A stretch of DNA of 64,000 nucleotides from Stenotrophomonas sp. Iso1. Lineage in GTDB: Bacteria; Pseudomonadota; Gammaproteobacteria; Xanthomonadales; Xanthomonadaceae. The notes under the pieces were generated by a model. That model was not told where the DNA came from, searched no databases, and saw nothing but the letters and a program-made list of their open reading frames with translations. Location of the stretch: assembly GCF_027497995.1 (NCBI RefSeq), contig NZ_JAODBT010000001.1, positions 1,514,488-1,578,487 on the forward strand. The letters run 5' to 3'. The translations under genes were made by a program, and so were the position numbers. Of this stretch, positions 8,432 to 15,984 are shown piece by piece (the stretch's first letter is position 1; each line of letters begins with the position of its first letter).

Positions 8432-9325
8432 TCAGGCCGCTTGCGCTTGCAGGCGCAGGCGCTGGAAGTAGACATCTTCCAGGCCCGGTTCCACCGGCTC
8501 GAAGCCTTGTTCCGGACACGACTGGCTGAAGACATGGATCACCGGGTGCCCGCCCATCAGGCGCGTGGACAATACGGTGAAGCGCGATTCGTATTCTGGC
8601 AGCGCGGCCTTGGTGACCTGCTTGCGCCAGACCTGGGCTTGCAATGCGGCGATGGCATCGGCCGGGCGGCCGGTCAGCAGCACCTGCCCCTTGTTCATGA
8701 TGGCCATGCTTGGGCACAGGTCAGTCACGTCCTCGACGATGTGCGTGGACAGGATCACCGCCACGTTCTCACCGATTTCGGCCAGGAGGTTGAGGAAGCG
8801 GTTGCGCTCTTCCGGATCGAGGCCGGCGGTGGGTTCGTCCACGATCACCAGCTGCGGGTTGCCGAGCAGCGCCTGGGCAATGCCGAAACGCTGGCGCATG
8901 CCACCGGAATAGGTGCCGAGCTTGCGCTTGCGCGCGTCCCACAGATTCACCTGTTGCAGCAGGCCTTCGACGACTTCCTTGCGCTGCTTGCGCGCGGTCA
9001 GGCCCTTGAGCACGGCAAAATGGTCCAGCAGGTCCAGCGCGCTCACCTTCGGGTACACACCAAAATCCTGCGGTAGGTAGCCCAGCTTGCGACGCAGCGC
9101 GTCCTTGTCGCGGAGGATGTCGATGCTGGCGCCATCGGCAGTGGTCAGCACCGCACTGCCGGAATCGGCTTCCTGCAGTGTGGCCAGCGTGCGCATCAGC
9201 GATGATTTGCCGGCGCCGTTGGGGCCGAGCAGGCCAAACATGCCGCGAGGGATGTCCAGATCGACATTCTTCAGTGCGTGCACGCCATTGGCGTAGGTTT
9301 TCGACAAACCACGGATCTGCAGCAT
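8432..9325 (-). CDS. ABC transporter ATP-binding protein
   Basis: A 297-residue ATPase of the drug/ABC-2 exporter type. Walker A is GPNGAGKS at residues 34-41, the Q-loop lies in the YLPQDFG segment, the signature is YSGGMRQR, Walker B is LVIVDEP followed by the D-loop, and the H-loop histidine is in LSTHIVED. It should energise the permease-peptidase encoded 12 bases downstream, forming a two-gene operon. I chose the ATG at 9325, which has GGGGA at a 9-base distance. A TTG two codons earlier (9331) is closer to that site and remains possible. No other transporter partner is nearby. Confidence 0.93.
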   Translation of the reverse strand: MLQIRGLSKTYANGVHALKNVDLDIPRGMFGLLGPNGAGKSSLMRTLATLQEADSGSAVLTTADGASIDILRDKDALRRKLGYLPQDFGVYPKVSALDLLDHFAVLKGLTARKQRKEVVEGLLQQVNLWDARKRKLGTYSGGMRQRFGIAQALLGNPQLVIVDEPTAGLDPEERNRFLNLLAEIGENVAVILSTHIVEDVTDLCPSMAIMNKGQVLLTGRPADAIAALQAQVWRKQVTKAALPEYESRFTVLSTRLMGGHPVIHVFSQSCPEQGFEPVEPGLEDVYFQRLRLQAQAA

Positions 9326-9501
9326 GGACAAAAATCCCCTTGGATGATGGAAGCATCATTCAGGCCGAGCCCGGGACGGGCAATGCGCCGGAAGTCACTA
9401 GGTCATAGGACGTGCGGGTGGGGAATATGTGACGGGTAGTGGGGCGGTGATTGGCTGGTACGAGGAGTACGAGGGCGGCCAAGCGCACGTGGACCAACGT
9501 A

Positions 9502-9730
9502 CTCTCTTCTCCCGCACGGGGTGAGGGCATGCGGTTTACGAGCCACTGGCTCGTGCATGGCCGAACGCCTCGCACGCTGTGCGAGGCCGGGGCGCGGAGC
9601 GAGGTGCCCGAAGGGCGGATGAGGGGACTGTTGCTGCTTTAGCGGTTGTCTGTTGAAGAAAAAGCAGAAGCCAGTGCCAAAAGCTAAGGCTGCCCTCACC
9701 CCAACCCCTCTCCCGCAGGCGGGAGAGGGG
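9502..9730. repeat. Dispersed palindromic repeat, copy 3 (expanded)
   Basis: The left boundary has TCTTCTCCCGCACGGGGTGA and the right boundary CCCTCACCCCAACCCCTCTC plus CTCTCCCGCAGGCGGGAGAG. Between them are the GGTGCCCGAAGGGCGGATGA core and extra sequence including a perfect CCTCGCAC/GTGCGAGG hairpin. This copy is about 100 bases longer than the others. It fills most of the roughly 500-base gap between the ABC ATPase start (9325) and the VOC gene end; no coding frame is convincing there. Confidence 0.65.
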
Positions 9731-9735
9731 CTAAA

Positions 9736-9828
9736 TCAAAAGCCAAAGACCAAAGCCAAAGCCAAAGCCCAAAGCCCAAAGACCAAAGACCAAAGACCAA
9801 AGACCAAAGCCAAAGCCAAAGCCAAAGC
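9736..9828. repeat. Short tandem repeat of CCAAAG(A/C) units
   Basis: About 93 bases consist of imperfect 6-7-base units of the form CCAAAGC, CCAAAGA or CCCAAAG, about 14 units in all. The run stops two bases before the stop codon of the VOC gene (minus strand) and begins right after repeat copy 3. Simple repeats of this size can change copy number by slippage. Here expansion would alter only the 3' untranslated region. Confidence 0.85.
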
Positions 9829-9829
9829 T

Positions 9830-10222
9830 TCAATCGCCCTCGTACAACTCCAGCGGCAGGTCATCCGGGTCGGCGAAGAAGGTGAAACGTCGGTCCGTAA
9901 ATTCATCCAAGCGAATCGGCTCGCAGTCCACGCCTTCGCGCTGCAGGTGGGCAACGACTGCGTCCAGTGAGTCCACGCGGAACGCCAGATGGCGCAGCCC
10001 GCAGGCTTCGGGTCGGCTTGGGCGCAATGGTGGGTTGGGGAAGGAAAATATTTCCAGCTGGCTGCCATCGGGCAGGCGCAGGTCCAGCTTCCACGAGTTG
10101 CGTTCGGTGCGGAAGTTCTCCGCAATCACATCCAACCCCAGGATGCGCGTATAGAAATCACGCGAGCGCGGGTAGTCAGAGACGATCACCGCGACATGAT
10201 GGATGCCTGCCAACAGCTTCAT
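9830..10222 (-). CDS. VOC family (glyoxalase/bleomycin-resistance fold) protein
   Basis: The 130-residue protein has the paired beta-alpha-beta modules of the vicinal oxygen chelate superfamily. It starts KLLAGIHHVAVIVSDYPRSR, carries FYTRILGLDV, and in the second module has GLRHLAFRVDSLDAV and ends PLELYEGD. The His in GIHHVAVI, the His in GLRHLAF and the Glu in LELYEGD are at usual metal-ligand positions. The closest type I recognise is the small GloA2/YaeR-like group; the substrate is not known. Its ATG overlaps the TGA of the upstream serine hydrolase (ATGA, 10219-10222), which fixes the start and indicates translational coupling. Longer in-frame extensions upstream lie inside the hydrolase gene and are rejected. 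Confidence 0.85.
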   Translation of the reverse strand: MKLLAGIHHVAVIVSDYPRSRDFYTRILGLDVIAENFRTERNSWKLDLRLPDGSQLEIFSFPNPPLRPSRPEACGLRHLAFRVDSLDAVVAHLQREGVDCEPIRLDEFTDRRFTFFADPDDLPLELYEGD

Positions 10223-11289
10223 TGCGCCGCGTCCAACCAGCGACGGGCGATGTCGATTGCCAGTGAATACGGTTCCGGCGCATTGCGATTGGTCAGCACG
10301 ATCACCGTCAGCTTCTGCTTGGGATAACGCACGATCACGTTGCGGAAGCCAATGCTCTCCCCGCTGTGCCACAGCGCATCACCGTTGATGCGCCAACCGA
10401 AGCCGTAATGCGGCACATCCGGCTCGTTGGTTTTGGTCGCCGGGCTGAAGGCCAGTTGCAGCGAACGACGGCTCAGCAGACGTTCGTCGTATAACGCTGC
10501 ATCCCACTTGGCGAGGTCGTCAATGGAGGAATAAATGCCGCCATCGCCAAGTACCGCGCTCGTGGTGCTCTGGTCGGTGCGCTGCCAGCGGCCATCGATT
10601 TCGCTGTAGCCGTAGGCACGGTTGGGCACGTCATCGATACCCTCCTGGTGCGCGTAGCTGTTGGTCATGCCCAGCGGCAGGAAGATGCGCTGGCGCAGAA
10701 AACTGGCGAAATCGCTGCCGGACGCCTTGCCCACTACCAAGGCCAGCAGCGCGTAACCGCCATTGCTGTAGCGGTAATCGCTGCCGGGAGTGAAGTAAGT
10801 GCGGTTCTCTTTTTCCAGCAGCTGCAATACGTCGATGTCATGCACCTGCCGAGTGTCGGCCGGGTTCATCAGGTCTTCGTAATCGATCAGGCCGCTGGTG
10901 TGGCTGAGCAATTGCCGCAGGGTCATGCTGTCGGCCACGGCGGGCAGGCTGGGCAGCCACTTTTTCAGTGGATCGTCGATGGAGAGTTTGCCGTCCTCGG
11001 CCAGCAGCAGAATCGCGGCGGCAGTGAACTGCTTGCTCACCGAGGCGAGCCGGAAGTTGCTGGCCGGCGTGACGGCGGTGCGGTCTTCGAATACCGCCAG
11101 CCCATAGCTGCGACGGAACGCGGGTTGACCGTCCTTGAGCACCAGCACCGAAGCGCCTGGCACTTGGCCGTCATAGCGCTGCATCAGCGCATCAATGCCC
11201 GGGTCGGGTGGCGTCACGACGGGGGCCGCCATGGCAGTGGAGAACGCGAACAGGCACAGCGGGGCGAGTCGGTACATCCACCGGTACAT
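10219..11289 (-). CDS. Secreted serine hydrolase, beta-lactamase/class C PBP family
   Basis: The 356-residue product has an N-terminal signal peptide (RLAPLCLFAFSTAMAAP) and the three active-site elements of the class C beta-lactamase/penicillin-binding superfamily. These are SVSK at residues 83-86 (nucleophile S83), a YSN triad in DYRYSNGGY, and HSGES near the C-terminus in place of KTG. The HSG form is usual in esterases and D-aminopeptidases of the group rather than resistance enzymes. It probably acts in the periplasm on an ester or peptide substrate that cannot be predicted. GGAG lies 6 bases before the ATG. It follows the DUF885 gene by 20 bases and is coupled to the VOC gene downstream, forming a three-gene operon. 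Confidence 0.88.
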   Translation of the reverse strand: MYRWMYRLAPLCLFAFSTAMAAPVVTPPDPGIDALMQRYDGQVPGASVLVLKDGQPAFRRSYGLAVFEDRTAVTPASNFRLASVSKQFTAAAILLLAEDGKLSIDDPLKKWLPSLPAVADSMTLRQLLSHTSGLIDYEDLMNPADTRQVHDIDVLQLLEKENRTYFTPGSDYRYSNGGYALLALVVGKASGSDFASFLRQRIFLPLGMTNSYAHQEGIDDVPNRAYGYSEIDGRWQRTDQSTTSAVLGDGGIYSSIDDLAKWDAALYDERLLSRRSLQLAFSPATKTNEPDVPHYGFGWRINGDALWHSGESIGFRNVIVRYPKQKLTVIVLTNRNAPEPYSLAIDIARRWLDAAQ

Positions 11290-11309
11290 GGCAGCTCCAG
11301 GGTTGGTTG

Positions 11310-13211
11310 TCAGGATTGTTTGCTGGCGATCCAGCGGTCGATCTTGGTTTCCAGAATATCCAGCGGCATCGAGCCATCCTTCAATATCTCGTGGTGGAAC
11401 TCACGCACGTCGAAGCGCTCGCCCAGTGCGGCTTTGGCCTTGTCACGCAACATCTGGATCTTGATTTCGCCGACGCGCAGGGCCAGCGTCTGACCCGGCA
11501 GCGCCATGAAACGCTCCACTTCGGAGGCGGCATCGGCGGCAGAGATGTCGGCGTTGTCGACCATGTAGTCGATGGCCTGTTGGCGGTTCCAGCCGGCGGC
11601 ATTCAAGCCGGTGTCGGCGACCAGCCGCACGGTGCGCAGCAACGTGGTCTGCAGGTAGCCCAGGTGGTCGTAGGGGTCGTTGTAGAGGCCGAGTTCTTCG
11701 CCGAGTGATTCGGCATACAGGCCCCAGCCTTCGACATAGGCGACATCGCCACCGAGACGGCGGAAACGTGGCAAGCCGGCCAGTTCCTGCTGTGCGCCCA
11801 GTTGGAAGTGATGGCCGGGGATGCCTTCATGCAGGTACTGCAGCGTTACCGACCAGCGTTTGCGCGAGGGCAGGTCGCCGGTGTTGACGTACAGCACGCC
11901 CGGTTGCTGGCCGTCGCCACTGCCGGGCTGGTAGCTGGCAGCGCTGGCGGTGAGTGCGCGCTCCGGTTCCACCGGTTTGATTTCCAATGCGGCCTTCGGC
12001 CGTTGGTTGAACATGCGCGGCAATACGGCTTCCACGCGCTGGCCGGTTTCGCTGTAGCGGGCCAGCAATGCATTGGCGTCCTTGAACACGAACTGGCGAT
12101 CGCTGCGCATCGCGTTGAAATTCTTCTGCATCGAGCCGCGGATCTTGGCGTCTTTCATCACGGTGGTGATGCGCGCCTGCAGGTCCTTTACCTCCTGCTC
12201 GCCGAGGGCATGGATCTCCGCCGGCGTGCGTGCCGGGGTGGTGCTGCTGGCCACGTTGTAGGCATACCAAGCCTGGCCATTGGGCAGTGCGCCCATGCCA
12301 TCGGTGCGGCGTGTGGCCGGCATGTATTCGGTGGCGATGAAGCCCCGCAGCGAACGGTAGGCCGGCATGATCCGGTATTCGATCATGCGCTTGTATTCGG
12401 CGGTCAGCCGCGCCTTGTCTTCGGCGGAGAAGTCTTCGGGCAGATTGCGGATGGGGCCCCAGAACAGGCTTTCCTCGGCGGTCGGTTTGATCACCGCATC
12501 CAGCTGCGGCAGCACCTTTTCCATCAGCGTGCGCGGCTGCACTACGCCAGCGGTCATGCCTTCGCGCATGTTGACGATGGCCTGGTCGAACAGGCTCGGG
12601 ATGCCAAGCGAACGCCGCGACCAGTTTTCGTAGTCCTTGACCGTGCGAAACGGCTGCGCACCCGCACCGGAGCCCAACACCGCGATGATGCTGGACAGGT
12701 TGTAGTACTGGTTGATCGGCATCATCCAGGTCGGGTATTGCTCGCCGGCCAGTGACACATGCGCATCGCGCAGGAAGATTTCGTAGCTGAGGAGGTCCTG
12801 GCCCTGCAGGCCGTCAGCGCCGAGCTTTTCCACCTTGCCCAGCCACTCCACCATGAAGTCGTGGGACTGCTGGCGCGAGGCCGGCGACAGGAAGTTCGGA
12901 AGTTGGTCATTGAAACGGGTGTCGCCCTGGAACGTGGCCTGCAGCGGGTTCAACCGCATTGAGGCATCCCAGTATTCATCGTAGATGCGGTTCAGCTGGC
13001 TGGCCTTGTCCTGACGGACCGGCAGCGGTGCCGGCGTCGCGCGGCGGGGCGCCGGGCGCGGTGCGGTGCGTGGCCTGGGTTTGGCGGCGCGGCTCTGCGA
13101 CGCAGTCGGGCGCTGGCTCTTTTTCTTGGCAGCCTCGGCAGGAGCCGTGGCGGACAGAGTCATGATTGAAGCGATTGCGAGCGCAAGAAAGCGAAGCGGG
13201 CTGGAAGGCAT
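11310..13211 (-). CDS. DUF885 family exported metallopeptidase-like protein
   Basis: A 633-residue protein with a signal peptide (LRFLALAIASIMTLSATAPAEA) followed by a Lys/Arg/Pro/Ala-rich linker to about residue 60, then the DUF885 domain. The hallmark is HEGIPGHH at 461-468, an HExxxxHH-type metal site. A downstream segment with YVEGWGLYAESLGEELG supplies acidic residues expected to complete it. DUF885 proteins are related to zinc peptidases such as thermostable carboxypeptidases, though most are untested. I start at the ATG (13211), which has GGAA upstream and an immediate signal peptide; a GTG at 13229 is also in frame. It leads the operon with the serine hydrolase and VOC genes. A peptidase role in the periplasm is inference. 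Confidence 0.85.
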   Translation of the reverse strand: MPSSPLRFLALAIASIMTLSATAPAEAAKKKSQRPTASQSRAAKPRPRTAPRPAPRRATPAPLPVRQDKASQLNRIYDEYWDASMRLNPLQATFQGDTRFNDQLPNFLSPASRQQSHDFMVEWLGKVEKLGADGLQGQDLLSYEIFLRDAHVSLAGEQYPTWMMPINQYYNLSSIIAVLGSGAGAQPFRTVKDYENWSRRSLGIPSLFDQAIVNMREGMTAGVVQPRTLMEKVLPQLDAVIKPTAEESLFWGPIRNLPEDFSAEDKARLTAEYKRMIEYRIMPAYRSLRGFIATEYMPATRRTDGMGALPNGQAWYAYNVASSTTPARTPAEIHALGEQEVKDLQARITTVMKDAKIRGSMQKNFNAMRSDRQFVFKDANALLARYSETGQRVEAVLPRMFNQRPKAALEIKPVEPERALTASAASYQPGSGDGQQPGVLYVNTGDLPSRKRWSVTLQYLHEGIPGHHFQLGAQQELAGLPRFRRLGGDVAYVEGWGLYAESLGEELGLYNDPYDHLGYLQTTLLRTVRLVADTGLNAAGWNRQQAIDYMVDNADISAADAASEVERFMALPGQTLALRVGEIKIQMLRDKAKAALGERFDVREFHHEILKDGSMPLDILETKIDRWIASKQS

Positions 13212-13278
13212 CGGTTGTTCCGAAAACACACTGGCCCGGGAGCTTGCCCGATATCGACGGCTACGGCTATACGGCGGG

Positions 13279-13387
13279 AGTGAGTGAATGGGAGTGAGAG
13301 GTGCGATCGAGCGAGGCTGTTGGTTCCCCGTTTATATGCGGCAAGCCGATGTTGCCGCCTCGCATTTCTCACTCCCATTCACTCACT
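13279..13387. repeat. Perfect 21-base inverted repeat pair
   Basis: AGTGAGTGAATGGGAGTGAG plus A (13279-13299) is repeated exactly as its reverse complement at 13367-13387, with a 67-base interval. It lies between the 3' end of the DUF502 gene (stop at 13395) and the start of the DUF885 gene (13211), both read leftward. It could form a long hairpin in the DUF502 transcript, ending it ahead of DUF885, or could be the ends of a very small mobile element. There is no T-run next to the stem. Confidence 0.75.
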
Positions 13388-13394
13388 CGTGTCC

Positions 13395-14072
13395 TCAACG
13401 GTCTCCGGCGCGGGTGAACGGCACTGTTTCCGGGGCGACCGCGCCGCCGGAGATGATGAAGCTCATCGCCTGATCTACCGTCCAGTCGGTGGGGGTCAGC
13501 AGTTCCACCGGCACGATCTCCAGGTAACCGGAGGTGGGGTTGGGCGTGGTCGGCACATAGACGGCGGCCAGCTCGCGGCCAGTGCCGGTTTCGCGGATGA
13601 CGCGGGTGACCAGGCCTACCGACTTCATGTCGCGGTGCGGGAAGTCAATCAGTACGACACGTTGGGTGCTGCCGGGCTGGGTCTGCAGGATGTCCAGCAG
13701 CTTCTTGGCGCTGTCGTAGATGATGCTGGCCAATGGGATGCGGCGGATTACCGCACCAAACCAGCGCAACAGACGCTGGCCGATCACCCGACGGCTGAGG
13801 ATGCCAACGACCAGGATCACCAGCACGGTAGCCAGCAAGCCGGTGAGGTCCTGCATCCATTCCACCTTGATCCAGCCCAGGTAGTGCGGGAACGAGGCAG
13901 CAATGCGCTCGGACAGCGGGACCACAAGCGGGCTGCTGATGCCCGAGAGCAGTACGAACACGAATTTGACGACCACCCAGGTCAGCCAGATCGGCAGCAG
14001 CGTGAGCAGGCCGGTCAGGAAAAGACGTTGCAGGGAGGGGCGGGGGGAGGGGGGCACGGCATCGGGTGACAT
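13395..14072 (-). CDS. DUF502 family inner-membrane protein
   Basis: The 225-residue protein has two long hydrophobic segments, about residues 16-46 (LFLTGLLTLLPIWLTWVVVK onward) and 75-95 (LLATVLVILVVGIL). A conserved soluble part follows, containing RIPLASIIYDSAKKLLD, VVLIDFPHRDMKSVGLVT and YVPTTPNPTSGYLEIVP. This is the DUF502 pattern, found in many bacteria and in plant chloroplast/trans-Golgi proteins; the molecular function is not settled. The stretch TPTSGYLEIVP is the most conserved family feature. The start at 14072 gives the expected short Pro-rich N-terminus, though the Shine-Dalgarno is weak. The gene is divergent from the unknown gene beginning at 14147, and their promoters must share the 74 bases between them. 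Confidence 0.85.
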   Translation of the reverse strand: MSPDAVPPSPRPSLQRLFLTGLLTLLPIWLTWVVVKFVFVLLSGISSPLVVPLSERIAASFPHYLGWIKVEWMQDLTGLLATVLVILVVGILSRRVIGQRLLRWFGAVIRRIPLASIIYDSAKKLLDILQTQPGSTQRVVLIDFPHRDMKSVGLVTRVIRETGTGRELAAVYVPTTPNPTSGYLEIVPVELLTPTDWTVDQAMSFIISGGAVAPETVPFTRAGDR

Positions 14073-14146
14073 GCGCTGATTGTAACGGTACGGCACCGGC
14101 CGATAAGCTCGGCTCGGTTCAGGGATGAGTGCAAGGGGAGAACATT

Positions 14147-15460
14147 GTGTTGAACGTACTGCGCTGGAGCGTTCGGGTCTTGGCGGCGGTGGGGCTGGTG
14201 GTGGTCGGGGTTTGGCTGGTGTCGCGGCTGATGCCGATGCCCAAGGCGCAACGGGACGCCTTGGCGCTGCTGCGGCCAGTGCCTGCCGGGTTACCGTCGG
14301 GTGGCAACGCGTTCGACGGTATCTGGCTGCTCGGGTTTGACGGTGTGCCCGACGCCGAGCGCGAGGGGATCGTTGCTGAAGACGGCACGCGAATGCAGCG
14401 TCTGGCTGAACGGCCTGACGATGCGCCGATGACGCCGGTAGATATCGCCAGCGTTGCGCAGGGTCGTTACCCACAGGTGGCTGAGGTGACCTTGCCCTGC
14501 CGCTGGCGGGAGGCTGGTTGCCTGGCCCAGGTGCGCGTCGATCCTGATGCAGTAGAAGCGGCACTTGTAGCGCAACGCGGCTTGCTGAAACGGATCGACG
14601 CATTGTCTGGTGACAGCCATTACCGCAATCGTTTCAGTGCCGATGCGCGCCTGCCTATTCCGAGCTTCAATCTGCTGCAGCGCTCGCTATCGGCCCATGC
14701 GCTTGCCCATGTACAGGGTCGCAGCGATGAGGCGCTGGCAGGCATCTGCAGCGATGTACGCACCGCGAAAGTACTGATGTCGCACAGCGACGGATTGGTG
14801 CCGGCCAACATCGGTGCGGCCATGATCGGCGGGAATGTCCGCTTGCTGGCGTCAGTGCTGGCCGAATTGCCGGTGGAGCATCCGCTGCCGGCAACATGCG
14901 ACGGCGTGTTCGTTGCGCCGGTACCGCAGGCACTGAGCCTGTGCCCGGCGATGCAGGGTGAGTTTGCGATGGTCAGTGGCAGCATTGAGACCACGCCGAG
15001 TGGGTTTGCCTGGCTGGCGCTGGACAAGCAGAAAACCGAAGGCCTGCTTGCACTATCGATGGCCGGCGCCTGCAGCCAGCGCACGATGGAAGCTTTGGCG
15101 GCGGATATCCCGGCGCAATGGCCGGTTGCATCAAGCAGCCCTCGGCGCTTGGAGTGTGCCGCCAATGCGCTGGGCTGCATCGTCGCACGCATCTCCGGGC
15201 CGGCATTCGATAAGCATGGTTTGTCCTTGCAGGACGCTGGCGCGCGCCTGCGACTGGCCGAAGCGTTGTTATGGTTGCGCGCGAACCCGCAGGCCGATGC
15301 AAAAGCCGGGTTGGCGCAGATGCCGGCGCGGTTGCGTGAGGGAGCGCGGCCGCTGCTGCTGAGCAGTGATGGCACCAGCCTGGAAGTCACCTCGTATTAC
15401 GGCAAGGACAACGGTGTTGCCTTTGCGGTGCCTTTGCCGGGCACCGCGACCATGCATTGA
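14147..15460 (+). CDS. Hypothetical membrane-anchored protein
   Basis: This 437-residue protein is not a family I recognise. It starts with one hydrophobic helix (LAAVGLVVVGVWLVSRLM), consistent with an inner-membrane anchor or an uncleaved signal. A long periplasmic-type domain follows with scattered cysteines, including paired positions in VTLPCRWREAGC and LECAANALGC that could form disulphides. The start is the GTG at 14147, which has AAGGGGAG 6 bases upstream; the TTG just after it is possible too, and a GTG at 14129 lies before that ribosome-binding site. The stop codon touches the stop codon of the convergent DUF4442 gene with no gap. Base composition matches the neighbours, so there is no sign of recent transfer. 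Confidence 0.75.
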   Translation: MLNVLRWSVRVLAAVGLVVVGVWLVSRLMPMPKAQRDALALLRPVPAGLPSGGNAFDGIWLLGFDGVPDAEREGIVAEDGTRMQRLAERPDDAPMTPVDIASVAQGRYPQVAEVTLPCRWREAGCLAQVRVDPDAVEAALVAQRGLLKRIDALSGDSHYRNRFSADARLPIPSFNLLQRSLSAHALAHVQGRSDEALAGICSDVRTAKVLMSHSDGLVPANIGAAMIGGNVRLLASVLAELPVEHPLPATCDGVFVAPVPQALSLCPAMQGEFAMVSGSIETTPSGFAWLALDKQKTEGLLALSMAGACSQRTMEALAADIPAQWPVASSSPRRLECAANALGCIVARISGPAFDKHGLSLQDAGARLRLAEALLWLRANPQADAKAGLAQMPARLREGARPLLLSSDGTSLEVTSYYGKDNGVAFAVPLPGTATMH

Positions 15461-15922
15461 TCAGCCCGGGCTGCGGGCGTCGGGCTTGAGCCGCACGTAC
15501 ACCTGCTTGCGTACCCGTGCGACCACTTCACCTTGTGCATCGATGATGTCGTTGTCGAACCAGTGCAGGTATTTTTCGCCGCTGGCGGTGGCGGCTTTGA
15601 CCTCGTCCAGGATGGCGTCGTCGAGCTTGAACTCGGTCCAGACCACGCCCCGGCCGGGCTTGAGAAATTCAATCGCGCCGGCGCGGTCCCACACGAAGTA
15701 ACGGCTGCCCATGTTCTGCAGCAGGCACAGCATCCAGAACGGGTCGGTCATCGCGAACAGGCTGCCGCCAAAGTGGGTGCCCACGTAGTTCACGTTCCAC
15801 GGCCGCTGGCGCAGCTCGACCCGTACATGGCGGTAATCGGCGCTGATCTGGGTGACATGGATGCCGGCGAACAGAAATGGCGGCCACAGGTTGATGCCGA
15901 AACGAAACAGGCTGGCTTTCAT
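15461..15922 (-). CDS. DUF4442 / hotdog-fold thioesterase-like protein
   Basis: A 153-residue single-domain protein with the hotdog-fold pattern of the DUF4442 group. Its hallmarks are NLWPPFLFAGIHV near the start, the NVNYVGTHFGGSLFAMTDPFW segment corresponding to the central hotdog helix, and a C-terminal strand pattern with GEVVARVRKQVYVRLK. DUF4442 proteins are related to acyl-CoA thioesterases, but I see no residue set that proves activity or substrate. No signal peptide or membrane helix is present. The ATG at 15922 is the only reasonable start. The gene ends directly against the convergent unknown gene. Confidence 0.82.
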   Translation of the reverse strand: MKASLFRFGINLWPPFLFAGIHVTQISADYRHVRVELRQRPWNVNYVGTHFGGSLFAMTDPFWMLCLLQNMGSRYFVWDRAGAIEFLKPGRGVVWTEFKLDDAILDEVKAATASGEKYLHWFDNDIIDAQGEVVARVRKQVYVRLKPDARSPG

Positions 15923-15984
15923 CGCAGGATGGGGTGGACTGAGGGTGGCCAGTCTAGCATTCGCATGCGTATGGTTTGTCGGAT

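Noticed and set aside
9736-9828. Possible CRISPR or coding extension of the VOC gene
   Set aside because: The units are 6-7 bases with no spacers, and the VOC stop codon precedes them in the reading direction.
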